This document shows, in pieces, positions 1 to 12,895 of a DNA stretch of 64,000 bases (its first letter is position 1; every line of letters begins with the position of its first letter). The notes under the pieces are model-generated. The model was not told where the DNA came from. It saw only the letters and a list, made by a program, of their open reading frames with translations, and did not search any database. This DNA comes from Patagioenas fasciata (Eukaryota > Chordata > Aves > Columbiformes > Columbidae), in the NCBI RefSeq assembly GCF_037038585.1, contig NC_092523.1, forward strand, positions 2,795,001-2,859,000, in the 5' to 3' direction. Both the position numbers and the translations under genes were made by a program.

Positions 1-601
1 GAAGGGAGGGAGGAAGGAAGGGAGGAAGGAAGGGAGGAAGGAAGGGAGGGAGGAAGGGAGGGAGGAAGGAAGGGAGGAAGGAAGGGAGGGAGGGAGGAAG
101 GGAGGGAGGAAGGAAGGGAGGGAGGAAGGGAGGGAGGGAGGAAGGAAGGGAGGGAGGAAGGGAGGGAGGAAGGGAGGGAGGAAGGGAGGGAGGGAAGGAG
201 GAAGGGAGGAAGGAAGGGAGGAAGGAAGGGAGGAAGGGAGGAAGGAAGGGAGGGAGGAAGGGAGGAAGGAAGGGAGGAAGGAAGGGAGGGAGGAAGGGAG
301 GGAGGAAGGGAGGGAGGGAGGGAGGAAGGAAGGAAGGAAGGAAGGAAGGAAGGAAGGAAGGAAGGAAGGAAGGAAGGAAGGAAGGAAGGAGGGAGGGAAG
401 GAGGGAAGGAGGGAGGGAAGGAGGGAGGGAAGGAGGGAGGGAAGGAGGGAAGGAAGGAGGGAAGGAAGGAGGGAAGGAAGGAGGGAGGGAGGGAGGGAGG
501 GAAGGAAGGAAGGAAGGAAGGAAGGAAGGAAGGAAGGAAGGAAGGAAGGAAGGAAGGAAGGAAGGAAGGAAGGAAGGAAGGAAGGAAGGAAGGAAGGAAG
601 G
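1..601. repeat. (GGAA/GGGA)n polypurine microsatellite
   Basis: The + strand is pure purine for the first 601 bases, alternating GGAA and GGGA units, with more uniform GGAA runs near 325-388 and 500-601. It starts at or before the window edge. Such tracts can form triplex structures and are hard to assemble, so the true length is uncertain. Confidence 0.97.
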
Positions 602-3307
602 ACAAAACCCAAACCAAACACACTCAAAGCCAAGACACACCCTGAAGAATAGAAGTGGTGTTTGGTTTTGTATCACTGGCCATGGCTGCTGCAGAATTCC
701 TCACCTCATGTTTTTGACAATTTGGAAGATACCAAGGTGTGGGCAGCACAGTGCATAGTCCTTAAGGGTGGTACATGATGCCAAGGGAGGAAGGACTGGT
801 GTGGTGCTGTGAAGATGAAGGTGACAAGATCCCCCACCTGCCCTGCCTGTCGTGAGATGCTGCTTGATTGAGAGCATGTGCTGGGGCTTGGTTTACTCCC
901 TGGCTTTGCAGGAAGGGACTGGGACACGCCAAGACCAGGAAAGTCCCTTTCCCGCAGCTCCCACCCTAGAGCTGCCCTATGCATGAGCCATGACCATGAG
1001 TCTGAAAGTGGCAGAGACATGGGCTGGTGGATGGTCTGGGCTTTGTCCTCAGGAGGGAGCAACCGTGTTCAAAACCAGACTGATCCGTTTCAAAACAGGG
1101 GTGGCACAGCAGGAACAGAAGCTGCTTTGTGTCTGCGGGTAAATGTGATGCGTTCTCTGGGGCTGTCAGAGCAGCACTTTTCAACAGCCTCAAATTATTA
1201 TTATTATTTTCTTTTAACATGAATGCAAATATGTCAGCCTTTCTAGGTGGCTTCATTAACTACCCAGTACATCACTCAGAGCCTCACAATTCTTGTCAAG
1301 CACCGACATCCCCATCCCATGTTCATTGCAGTCTGAATTCCTCCGACTCCATCTCCTGATGGAAAACAGATTCAGGGCAGTTTACAATAACATCAATTGT
1401 TCTTCTTCTTTACAGTCGCTAAATAGCAGAGTAGATACCTGTCAGAGCCACTGTAGCTTACACCCAGAGTAACTGAGTGCTTTATCAAGGTGATACAGGC
1501 AAAACTTTAGTCTCACCCTGGGTTTTAGTGGGCTTGAGTTGCAAAGACAAACAGGGCAATACCTCATCCCCGATGTGCATGGGAGGAAGAAATCCCTGTC
1601 TTCCCTATTTTGCTGCTTCTTGATTGAACAGGATGGAAACAAGAGAAGTCCTATAGCACTCAGGTTGATCAGTCTTAAAAACAATAAATCAAATAACAAC
1701 AGAAAATCCCTTTGTTACAAAAAAAAGGTCTTGATTTGCCTGTTTATTTTCATAAATACATCAAGCTGTTTCTTTGAGCCTTAGTACATGCCAGTCTATT
1801 CTCCAGGAATTTTACCCACTTTTTCCCCCAAAAATATTATCAAATAAGTGATATGCATCACTCTGCCATGTATCTCATGGTCAGAGACTGACCCTGGGTG
1901 CCTGAGACAGACCAAAGCCTCACCTGCTGCACTGCTCTTTGGGCTGCCCCGGTACCTCAATGTTTTCCTCCTTCTCAAGCCTTGAGACTCAGCATTTCTC
2001 CTTGATAGCCTCGGCTCCTAGAATCAGGTGCTTGCAAGAGAATTTAATTTCATTTCTTTTCTGTGAGTGGTCATCTGTCATGCTCATGGAAAGATGATAG
2101 AAAAAATAATATAGTAGGCTCTCCCCCTGTCCCTTTTGGGGTGCAAACAGCCCTTCCTTTGTGCTGATCCCCTTTCAAGCTTTGCCCACAGTGCCTTTTC
2201 TTCTCCTGTTGAATCTCTGCTGTCCTATAAGAAGATTCTTCTCCTCTCAAGCCTATCCCATCGAGAACACCTCCTTCAATGCCCTCAAAACATGGGACAA
2301 CTCAATATATTTCCCTAAATAAGCGAAGCATGGAGAGATGATTTCTACATCTCCTTTGAGGCTGGGTAGATGAGTTGAGAGATTTTTCAAAATGCTGTAA
2401 GAAAACAGAGCTAAAGGGAAATTTTGAGGAAGGATGATCAACCACCTCTGGTCCTGCTGCATTTCCAGACCAGTCAGAAAACCCCAACATCCTAAGGATG
2501 TGAGCAGAAGGCAAGCACACAGACTGGCTCAAAGATGTTGAGAGAGGATCAAAACCACTGCTTTAGAAGTGGATGGAGAAGACCGTGCTAACGGATACAC
2601 AGGGAGAGCCAGTTTTAAGTGTGTTTTAGCAGCAGTATGTCTAAAATGCCTGAGCCTTGATCTTCAGCTATACCAAAAAGGAGTTGCACGCTCCCAAGTC
2701 TTTGAGATTTTTTATTTTAATTAAGGATGAGTACTCCAAAAATTACAGACAGAACTGGCAAAAGAAACAAAGTCTGAAGTGCTAATTAAAACATCACAGT
2801 GGCTGTTTTGTTGCTCATACAGCCACGAAAGCTGTGCAAAAGCTCAAACCGAACTTCATATTTGATGGTACAGTGACATTTTATGGCCGAAGTAACTTTG
2901 GCTGCACTGGCTTATTATCAGCCTTCGCAGAACTGTACCTGCCTCCCTGAGGCTGTGAACCCACCTGGTCCCTGGAGGGACAGAGGGTCATTTCAGGTGA
3001 CCCCTTTTCAAATCAAAGATGCTGTTGCACAGAGGAGGTATCAGGGTGTCTGAAAGCAAAGGTGCCTTTGGAGAGGGTCAGAGCACTTGTTTACAGATGA
3101 GATTTTCTTCGTGCGTTGGCTGGGAGCAGGGAAATGTGAATGGGGTAACAGATTGCCAGCTTTTAAAAACAAGGCTGGGAGCTGTAAAACTGGCTGTGTG
3201 TGGAAAAGCGAACAGAAGGAAGAGTCAAGAAGGAAGGGCAATCTCCTTGGGTTAAACTCTTTCAACTTGAACCATTTCAACATTCAATATTTATGATTTT
3301 CAGTACT
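602..3307. other. Unassigned non-coding DNA
   Basis: Only short scattered reading frames are present. I see no exon, repeat family or RNA gene here apart from a small ATT run near 1195-1213. Confidence 0.6.
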
Positions 3308-3546
3308 TAACGGGTGCCTTAAGAAAAATGGGGACAGACTTTTCAGCAAGGCCTATAGCAATGGCAAAAGGGGTGATGGTTTTATACTAAAGGAGGGAGA
3401 TTCAGGCTGGACATGAGGAAGAAATTGTTGCACGTGAGGGTGGTGAGAACCTGGCCCAGGTTGTCCAATGTCCCTGCTCATGGCAGGGGCTGGACTAGAT
3501 GAGCTTTGAAGGTCCCTTCCCACCTAAACTATTCTACGATTCTAAT
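3308..3546 (+). mobile_element. CR1 LINE, 3' fragment
   Basis: This has the usual CR1 3'-end order: GATGGGGACAGACTTTTCAGC, the AAGGAGGGAGATTCAGGCTGG block, GAGGGTGGTGAGA, CCCTGCTCATGGCAGGG, and the closing TTCTACGATTCTA. It is internally shortened between the CCAGGTTG and CCCTGCTCATGG blocks. Confidence 0.93.
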
Positions 3547-4857
3547 CAAAATGCTTCTGCAACTGTGTTCCTTCCCCAGCAGAAATTGTGGGGGGTGAAG
3601 AGGAACATGACAGCACAAATCAGGGAAAGTCTTTAATTTTCCCAGCCCCACTTGCTGCTAAACCCACACCACCTTTGGAACACCATTCTGTATAACCTCT
3701 CTCTTTTTCATCAACCTGGAAAAAAATGTTCTCTTAGGAGGATTTTTCATTTAAATGTATTAGTACCCAAGTGTGCTTCTGGTGTAGCTATGCCAATTAT
3801 TCCAAATTAATTGAAATGATCGTGTAAGTTATCAGCATGAAATTTGACAAGGTTGTAAGTTTTCCTTCAAAACACACAGTTCCTTCCCACCAGAACCCCA
3901 AAGAGCAGAGAAAACCTTGCACACCCCTGACTCACCTGATCCAAACACATGTTTGTAGGAACTGGATCTCTTAATGCAGGATCTGAGATGCAGGTGGCGT
4001 CTGTCGTTGTGGGTTTTCTTTGCTTGTATTTAGACCTTAATGTGCAAATATTTTATTCTTTGGGTTTGAAATAGTTCGCAATATTCTTTCTATGACCCTA
4101 AAAATGCTGCCTTGCACAATTCCTTGCAAGCTACTGCTAAAAGGAGGTTTTTATGTGCTCTGTAGGCAAAGACAGGAACTTCGGTTAGCAGAGGCCAATC
4201 CATGCAAAACCCAAGTGCTGTGTGTGCAAACTGAGTTATAATAATGGTTATAGCTATTCCAGGGCTGCAGCAGGAGCAGCTATTCACTCTGGGAGGTTTG
4301 GGTTGGGCAGAGGAACAAATGAGTTGAAAGCAGGGATTTTAGGCTCAGTAACTAAGCTAAACTGAAAACCCAGTTCAAGGGAGCGCACAGCGGTTAATGG
4401 GCAGAAATAGGCACAGGGTTATTGGGGGACATCTCAGAGACCCCTCATCTTGCACCCATTTCTGAGCATCTGGGAAAGCATCACCCCCCTCATTTAAAAA
4501 CAAAAATAAACTCTTCACACTCCTTTAATTGCAAGTAGATGCTGGAGAGAAGCCACTGTTTTCAAGGTTATTCCCAGGGGGCCTGTCAGAGTGTATTTAA
4601 TGCAGATTTTCTCAGCCATCCCAAGACTAGAAACTTAATTATATTTGAAAGGAAAAGGAACATCCCTATGCTCCAGCAAAAGGGAAACCCTTTATAATAC
4701 AGCTGGTCCCTCTGCACCGGAGGCCATGGTGGTGGTGGAGCAGTCACTGGGATTTCTGACCTTGGTGAAGACAACGATGAGGGGTGGGATGAGCAAAAGA
4801 CTCTCATGGTTTCTCATGTAAGGGCTATGGGTTTGATGTCTTTTGTGACAGTGCACA
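3547..4857. other. Unassigned non-coding DNA
   Basis: AT-moderate sequence with no recognisable exon or repeat family. Confidence 0.55.
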
Positions 4858-5012
4858 AATCGTAGAATAATTTTGGTTGGAAAAGCCCCTCAAGCTCATA
4901 GAGTCCAACCGTTCCCCACCCCTGGCACTGCCCCATGTCCCTGAGAACCTCATGTCCGTCTGTCCAACCCTCCAGGGATGGTGACTCCACCACTGCCCTG
5001 AGTAATGTGACA
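4858..5012 (-). mobile_element. CR1 LINE, 3' fragment
   Basis: Antisense CR1 3' end of the subfamily carrying CACTGCCCCATGTCCCTGAG and CTGTCCAACCCTCCAGGGAT. Related copies occur at 6014, 15395, 51648 and 56700. Confidence 0.9.
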
Positions 5013-6013
5013 TTCCGCAGTTTTCCTTGGGGTTGTTTGAGTTTTGCTCTCCAGGTTGTTTTCTTGTCCATTTGTTCCTGGTCCCCATGTCCTGACAGGA
5101 AGCAGAGACTGCTCTGGGTCAGTTTCTCCTCAATCCAAAAGCAAGCAGCTTTTGTGTTTTAACATATTTGTGATGTATTCCCTTATATTTGCACTCTAAT
5201 TTTCAGTCCTTTTCCCCTCAAAGGTCTGATCATAGGGCAGAGAGTGATGTTGAAAACTTTGCTGATGGTTGCAGCTATCCTCTGACCCAAGGCTGTTCTT
5301 ATGTGGCCACTCCAAATCTCTCTTGATTTTTTCCCCTCTACGTTCATTTTTTCCAAAGTTTTGCACACAAGATCTAGTAACCAAAGCCAAATAGTTAAAT
5401 CACCCAACTCCCTTTTTCCTCTCTTTTCCTCCTGTTTACACATGACAAGTCTGTTGGCATCACAAAACATTTCCTTTTTCAGCCTTTCCATATTTTTTCT
5501 TTATTTAAAATTTTTAAGGAGGCCTTTACAGTCTCCATTACACAGCATTTGTTTTGCACGTTGTATCAAATACCTATTAGTGTTGTATTTCTATTACTTA
5601 ACAAGTCAGGGGATCTTTTATCTTCCTGTACAACCTTTCAATAGGAACAACCCTGGGGTCAGATGATTTTGATATTAATATGAACAGTGTGCTGTGTATC
5701 TGAAAGTGGCAGTGGTGTTGATGAGGCTGAGCACAATTTCTGGTCATAGTCCTGCTTCATATTGGTGTTTTTCCATGTCATGCAATGATGCCCATCCTGG
5801 TTGAGGGATGTTTGTCCTACAGTCCTCGTGCTAGAGGTGAAGAACAGGGTCAGAAGCAGATACTTCTGCAATATCTATGGAGAAGGGGGCGGAGGTTCTT
5901 GCAACATTGGTTTTCAAGAATAACTCCACACCTGAAAAACCTTATTTATTTAACCCCTGCCCATGGAGAAGGTTTTCAGGTTGGGAAGCCATCCACTTGG
6001 GTGCCAAGTGACA
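5013..6013. other. Unassigned non-coding DNA
   Basis: A pyrimidine-rich stretch (5170-5640) gives one long open frame of 121 codons by composition. No family resemblance was seen. Confidence 0.5.
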
Positions 6014-6305
6014 TAGAATAATAGAAACATAGAATAATTGTAGTTGAGTAGTAGAGTCCAACCATTCAACCCCTGTAGCAGTAGTTGAGTCCAACCCCTG
6101 GCACTGCCCCATGTCCCTGAGAACCTCATGTCCGTCTGTCCAACCCTCCAGGGATGGTGACTCCAGCACTGCCCTGGGCAGCCTGTTCCAATGCCCCACA
6201 GCCCTTTGGGGAAGAAATTGTTCCCAGATCCAACCTCAACCTCCCCTGGTGCAACTTGAGGCCATTTTCTAGGAAACAGGACATACAGAGGAGGGACATG
6301 CTAGA
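6014..6305 (-). mobile_element. CR1 LINE, 3' fragment
   Basis: Antisense CR1 with duplicated ATAGAATAAT terminal units, the CACTGCCCCATGTCCCTGAG block and the CCCACAGCCCTTTGGGGAAG block. Same subfamily as 4858-5012. Confidence 0.92.
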
Positions 6306-6792
6306 AGAAACCCTGCTCCCATAGCAAGACCCCCAGGAACCCCAAGTGGAAGATCCCTGATGCCAATTTCAGTATAAAACATCTGTCAAAAGTTATAGGG
6401 ATGGAATCTCCCTCCTATGCCTAAAACTGATGTTTATTCTCCTTGTTACGCCATGGAGGATCACTTTCTGCATTTTTAAGGCCCCCTAGGTCTTCAGTAG
6501 TGGTCTCATTTTCATAGTCTTACCCAGGCACCTCCTGTTGGCCACTGCTGCTCACAGGCTGCTGGGTGAGATGCAACTCTGAACAGTGGTTGCTATGTAA
6601 ATCTGGGTCAGAGGAGGTTAAATACCACTTTGTGAGGTCAACGTGTGATTTAATGACCACAGAGCAAAGGTCTGTCCAGCTCAGTCCTTCCCTGTGCTCC
6701 CTGCTTAACATTTTCAGGAGCTTAAAAACTTCCTAACTCAGAGGTTGTTTCCAGTCCCTCCTGTTTGTTGGCCCTAGGGGATACTCCATCTT

Positions 6793-7101
6793 TTAGGAAG
6801 ATGGGGACAGACTTTTTAGCAGGGCTTGTTGTGATAGGATAAGGAGTGATGGTTTTTAACTGAAGGAGGGAGATTCAGGATGGGCATGAGGAAGAAATTG
6901 TTGCCCTGAGGGTGGTGAGAGCCTGGCCCAGGTTGGGCAGAGAGGTGGTGGATGAACCATCCCTGGAGACATCCCAGACCAGGCTGGATGGGCTCTGAGC
7001 AACCTGAGCTGGTGAAGATGTCCCTGCTCATGGCAGGGGGGGCACTGGGGGAGCTGGGAATGTCTCTTCCAGCCCAAACTGTTCTGTGATTCTGTGATTC
7101 A
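6793..7101 (+). mobile_element. CR1 LINE, 3' fragment
   Basis: Nearly complete CR1 3' end running from GATGGGGACAGAC to a double TTCTGTGA terminal repeat. Its GAGCAACCTGAGCTGGTGAAG block is shared by many copies in the window. Confidence 0.95.
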
Positions 7102-8006
7102 TCCCTTCAGGACAGGAGTCCGATCCAGGACTCCTGCTTTGCTGTTTGCTTTCTGTGCGCTTCCAGTCCAAGGATGGACAGAGTTAAGCCTGTGCTTCGG
7201 TTACAGAGGAGCTGAAACAGCAAACCCCAAACCACCGAACACAAAACATCAGCCTCCCCGGACTCAGACTTCCTCTGCGGCTGCCGCTTTGCCTTTATAA
7301 GAAATTAATTGCAAGCAGTGAAGCACCCACGCTCCCCAGGGCAGATGCTGGGGGATTGGGCTCGGTGATGCTGGCAGGATAGGCTTGGCTTGAGCACAAG
7401 CCAGGTCTTGTGCCGCAACCCTGCAGCGTCTTCCCGGCACAGCAAGGAGGGAAAACGGATGGACAACAGATGGAGAGATGAACCTAGCAGGAGGAGAAAA
7501 TGTTTTGAGGAGAGGGAGGAGGAAGGGAGAAGAAAATTGCAAACAAGGGGGAATGTTTCAGTCTATTAGCAGAAGACACGGTTTGCCGGAATTAGTCCTT
7601 GGGGGTATTCATGCCCAGGGTGCTTTCTGATGCTAATCAGGCGGGTGAGGGAAGAAGGAAGATATATATAAGCCTCTCTCCTAGGGTAAGAAGGGATGTG
7701 TTATACTTGCGAAGCAAGGAGGGAGGAAAAATTCTACTACCTGAATTCACAGCGTGGAACCCTGAGTCAATAACCCAGGGCAGGAGTGATGGAGGGGAAT
7801 GTTTTGAAGAGCTCATTTATACGCCTGGAGTCAACACACTTCTGAGTCGCTCTGACCAAAGTTAAGGATGAACTTTTCACCCATTCCTCCAGGGCAAAGA
7901 TAATGAATCCCCTCTGAACCCACCAGCCCTGTGTGGTCCCCTTCCCACCCCGGTCTGGCTGCTCAGTCCCTGCCAAGGTATGGACTGGTCCTTGCTGGGC
8001 TGTGTC

Positions 8007-8088
8007 AGCTCCATGTAAGGATGGAGGTGAAATGATGGAGGAGTCTCAGCTCTGTGTAAGGATGGAGGTGAAATGATGGAGGAGTCTG
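8007..8088. repeat. Two-copy 41-bp tandem repeat
   Basis: Two adjacent copies of a 41-bp unit (8007-8047 and 8048-8088) share GTAAGGATGGAGGTGAAATG and differ at only a couple of bases, which implies a recent local duplication. Confidence 0.95.
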
Positions 8089-9572
8089 GCTCTGTGGACA
8101 TGCTCAGGATGGTTGGATGCCCGAGGACCTCATGGCAGCACTGGGAAAGACTTTTCCCAACGTGTGTGTGTGCAGGGATGGATGCAATAGTGCTTGAATA
8201 GTTGAGGTTAGAGTGGATGTAAAGGGGCTTTTATCAACTTCTGTAGAGTTATTTTGCTAGGACTGGTTTAATTTTGGTCCCAGGTGGGGGGAGATTATTA
8301 TTTTGTTCCCAAAAAAGCTCTGTCAACTTACCTCTGAAGCCTTCAAAATCCAACAGGGAGAAAGCGCAACATGACAAGTTACTCCTGGTTTCTCCTACGG
8401 TGTTCAAAATTATCCCACGTCTTGCAGGAGATCAAGAGCACCAGTTCCTATCCCAAAATAACTGTTTTTCTCAGGACCCAGACATCATCTGTGTTTGCTG
8501 ACTCAAACAGGGGAAATCACAGCAACTTTGTGAAAACCCAGCTTTGCAAAGCTGCGTCGTGTTGTGGTTTGTGTTTGATAGGAGTTTTCCTTTAATCGTT
8601 GAATATGCAGGGAATTAACACATCTCAAGATGAGACCATGGACCTCAAACAGGTTCTGAGGGTGAGACTCAGTCAGCAGATAACAGAATAAGGAAGGGTG
8701 AGAGGGAAAGCAGGAAAAGGAGTTGGTCTGGAAAGCCTAACTGAGCACAAACAACATAATAAAGCTTCGCTTTGTGAGTCTGGTGTTTGTGCTTGGTCAA
8801 AGGGCAGCAGTACAGGACATATGCACCCTTGGCAAGGGTGGAAGGAAGGATTCTTGCACTACTGGGATTTATCTAACTCGCTGAAATGTGATTCCCAGGC
8901 CAACCAGTTGATTTCCAATGTCTGGGGAAATAACAAAAAAGTACTAAACCCAAATACACCCACCAAAGAGAATTACAGTGATACGTAAATAAACACAAGC
9001 ATATCCACACCCAAATCCTCAGATTTCCAGCTAAATTCTTAGTTTTTCATCCCCATATTTATGAAAGATCTCTGCTGATTCATGTCTGCTGAAGCTCTTG
9101 CTCAACAGTTTTAAATGGCCAGCGTTCCTTTAAAAGGTATTTAGAACCTCCAAAGGCTTTTGTTCCTCCTGTCCACCTTTCCACCAGGATAAAAGATTTC
9201 CCTGCATAATAATTGGCCAAAATGGAAATTGTACACATTTTTCCCTAAGGTATGCACAGCTGAGCATCTGTGGTCTCAGCTGGGAAGTTCGATTTTATTC
9301 AGCCATTCAGCCCGGGTGCTCAATAAAAAATGCAAGAGCAACAGCAACAACAACAATCAAAAATCAAAGGGCAAAGGAAGGCAATATTGCTGCCAGCTAA
9401 ACAGCTTCTTTTAATCTGGACTCCGTCCTCCTCCTTCTGAGGGGGAATGGTGTTGTTATTAAAGTCAGATGAGAGGGAGAGATGGGATCCTAGGTGTGCA
9501 GAGCTGGAGTGGTTTGAGGAGATAAGATTTAATTTTCAGAGGCAGAAACAGGAGCTTTGTTGTTGCAGGGAA

Positions 9573-9596
9573 GTGTGTGTGTGTGTGTGTGTGTGT
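9573..9596. repeat. (GT)12 microsatellite
   Basis: Twelve uninterrupted GT units. Confidence 0.98.
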
Positions 9597-9794
9597 TGGG
9601 AGAAGGCTATGGTGAGCAGGAGAGGTGTTTAAACTTCTCTCGGTATCAGCGTGGGGTGGTACGGGGCTGGATCTGTGTGGTCAGACAGGAGACCCAGCCT
9701 GGAAAAAATAGAAATACTTGTGTGGTTTTTTGGATGGTGATTTGGTCTGAAATCTTCATTTCTTTATTGGGAAGAGATGGGAGGTCCTAATGAC

Positions 9795-9926
9795 ACAGCC
9801 CCTTCATCAAAGCCAGGCTGGATAGGGCTCTGAGCAACCTGGTCTGGGTGAAGATGTCCCTGCTCATGGCAGGGGTGGCACTGGATGGGCTTTGAAGGTC
9901 CCTCCAACCCAAACTCATTGATACTT
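9795..9926 (+). mobile_element. CR1 LINE, short 3' fragment
   Basis: Contains AAGCCAGGCTGGATAGGGCT, CCCTGCTCATGGCAGGGGTG and TTTGAAGGTCCCTCCAACCC. The terminal octamer is degraded. Confidence 0.9.
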
Positions 9927-12694
9927 GTCTTTCCACAGCTTTATTCTGGTTGGTATTGCTCTGGGATTTCTGCATGATGGGCACCAGAAAAGCCCCATGA
10001 TCACCTACTGTTGACTGACATCTGTTTAATATTAGAGTTGCCAGTCAAATCTCTGTGGCAAGAATTAGATATGAGAGGTTTGCAGCTGTAAACTGTGGCT
10101 CAGAATACCTATGTCCTAATCTCGGTTTTAGAATCACCCTTTTTGTTAGGATCAGGGCTTTCTGCCTAGGTTTTGAAGACCTTCACAGCAGGGACCGTCT
10201 CTCCATATGCTTGAGAGAGAGGTGGTGACATGGAGGGGGACTTCACAGCCTCCTGGGCTACAAAAATAGTGATACCACCACAATCAGACAGGGAGCGAAA
10301 TAACCGAGAAGTGAAGGAGCTTGCCCAGGACGGTGCCACCAGCCTCGTTCAGAAGTGGGAAAAACCCTGAGGATTCCCAGTTGTGTCTGATGCTTATCAA
10401 CACACCAGCAGGTTTTCCAATGAGAATCTCAGCCTTCATCCTCACTATGTCGATGGGCTTTTTTTGGTGTTAACTAGTTGCCAAACGCTTGGTCAGAAAA
10501 GTGTCTCTGAGCTTTACGGGAGTGAGAAAATAACCCAAAAAAAACAACAGCACTTTCACAGAAAGATAGGGATGTGAATTCCCAGAGCAGACATCGGTGT
10601 GAGACAGTGATAACCCTCTGGGTACCTGAGTATGTAACATTCAGACATCCTCCTGCATTCATAAAATTGGGGTCAATAACACCATAACTGACGCTAACTA
10701 CGGCAACCCCATTTCCCAGAGTGTCAGCTGCAGTAAAACAGCTCCCCAAATGTCAGGCTGAGCATAAAGGATATTAGAAACCTAATGGAGCACATTCATA
10801 TTCTAATTGTGAGCAAAATATCAGCAAATGACTGAATACTTTGACAGGGTTGTTTAATAATTAGGCCAGGATGCAACAGATAGGATTCGACTTGCTGCTG
10901 AAAATGAGGCAGGGCTTGTGATGAGAGGAATAAAGAGAGTCTTTTGCAAAGGCAATTTGAGACAAAATATTGCTGGAAAAGTACTTTAAAAAATGTTGTG
11001 GATATGGTCTCAGCGTGCATAGTCAACGGGAGGGCAAGCTCGCTGCACTGATTGCCCAGGGAGGAGACCGTCAGAACTAGATGTTGGTGAATAAGATAAG
11101 TTTAAAGAGCAACTTTGTTGTGTTTGCTTTCATTTGGGTTTTTACATCAAACACCTCATTTATCCTCTCCTTCAAGCAAAAGGCTACAAGAGGCAGAGCC
11201 ATCCTGCTACCTGAGCAGGAAGGAAAACCCAGCGGCTTTGAGCTAGAAACATAAAAGACCATCTTTGTGACTGTACTTTGACTTTGACAGTCTTTGGAGA
11301 TCCTTCCCATCCCTTGATTGCTGCACTTCTCTGAGCGATGCTATCTATCCCTTTGTGTAACTGCACTGAACTGGCAGGGAGATGTTTGGCATTGCAGAGA
11401 TATGGGAAGATTTCCTTGTTCTACATGGGGACGCGGCACTTTGACCACCTCCTCTCACCACTGTGTAGGAGACACTGCCACTTTTGGTGGCTCCATCCCA
11501 GACAACGTCCATCAATGCCACCATGATGGGAAGGGTGTGTTGTGATGATAGATATAGGGAGTACATCAAGGTAATCAGATCCTGCTGTGATGGAGTTTGA
11601 TGAATGTCTGGGACAGGAGGTGTTTGAGAAGATCCAAGTTTCCCACCAGTGTGGTGCTGGCTGGATTTTGGGACAGAAGAACAGATGAAATGATCTGTTT
11701 TTACCTCCACTGACTGTGCTTACAACTTTCGGCAAGATCAGGAGAGTGTGATCACAGGAATCCTGGCCCTGTTCCAGCAGTAATAATTATATCCCGCCTC
11801 CCCAAATTCCTCCTATACTCTCAATTAGAAACAATTTTCTTCTTCACTTCATGACCCAAACAGTTGCCTTGATTAGTTGTGCAATGTTGATTAAACAAGC
11901 CAGTTCCTATAGGTGGTTGGAAAGGAGTCCATGGGGATCCGAGCACTGATGGAATGCACAATATTAATAGAAATCAATAGAATTAATGGGTTAATTCTGT
12001 GCTAATACAGAGTGCTGGAGGAGAAGTCAGGCTAATGAAAATGCATGTATTCCCTAAACTATTCCATTTGCATCAAATGATTCATCCACCACTGCTTCTT
12101 TCAAACAACATTAATGAGATTAAAAGCACATTTACTAAGTGTACATGACCAAGGGGGGAAGGGAGCACAAAGTTGCTTTCAGCAAGCTCTGCCTTACCAA
12201 ATTCTCTATGCAAGGTGCTCTCAATGTACCTACTCTTATTGTGGGTTAGCTGGGGAGCAAAGGAGACTCGGGCATTTGTGAGAATCAGGTGTTTGTTGTG
12301 AAAAGAGGAATTTTCTTTTGAAAACGAGCAACTCTTTGCCTTGCTCATTTTGGAATAATTTGTCTAGATAGGGACCCTTCCCTAGATCTTCCCTGGGCTA
12401 AAATGATGGTGAAGAGTGAGAAGCTGTAGCTATTCTGATGCCATGCTAAATGTTGCCTTGCATCAGCTTTGTTTTTCTTCTGCTGTATAGTTCCACAAAA
12501 ACAAAGTTACAGCTCCTGGTTTTTTCCTTCTTCTGGTGTTGATTTGTGATTGGAAATGGGTCTCAGTGGCACTAGTAAAATGGGGGAACAATTGCAAATA
12601 TCTGGGGCTGCAAGAAGAAACGCACATTTTCAATATGTTTGGACATCCTTGTCTATCATTGGGCCTCAACTCTTGTCAAAGGCCAAGAGGAGTA
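9927..12694. other. Unassigned non-coding DNA
   Basis: No exon recognised. A weak MIR-like patch lies at 10290-10345. The rest is AT-moderate unique sequence. Confidence 0.5.
10290..10345 (-). mobile_element. Possible MIR-like SINE remnant
   Basis: The segment with AGTGAAGGAGCTTGCCCAGG resembles the antisense MIR core (AAGTGACTTGCCCAAGGTCA type). It is short and diverged. Confidence 0.3.
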
Positions 12695-12895
12695 TTGGTG
12701 AAGCGGGGCTCATTTAATCTGGAGAAGAGGTGCAGGGATACAGCCTCAAGCAGCGGAGGAGATAATCCATCCCTTGCATCCTGTTACAAAGGGCAAGAAG
12801 TCATGGGCTTAACATGAGGCAAGACTGGGAGTTAGGAAACACTTTCTGAGCATTGGGAAAGGAAATCACTGGAGCTGCAGACATCACGGATGTGT
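12695..12895 (+). mobile_element. Old, diverged CR1 fragment
   Basis: TCTGGAGAAGAGGTGCAGGG, followed by GTCATGGGCTTAACATGAGG and TAGGAAACACTTTCTGAGC, follows the block order of an old CR1 3' region, but with many substitutions. Confidence 0.5.

Larger units (their letters stand above)
7102..9794. other. Unassigned non-coding DNA
   Basis: No exon or interspersed repeat is recognised. It holds a 41-bp tandem pair (8007-8088) and a GT repeat (9573-9596). Confidence 0.55.
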
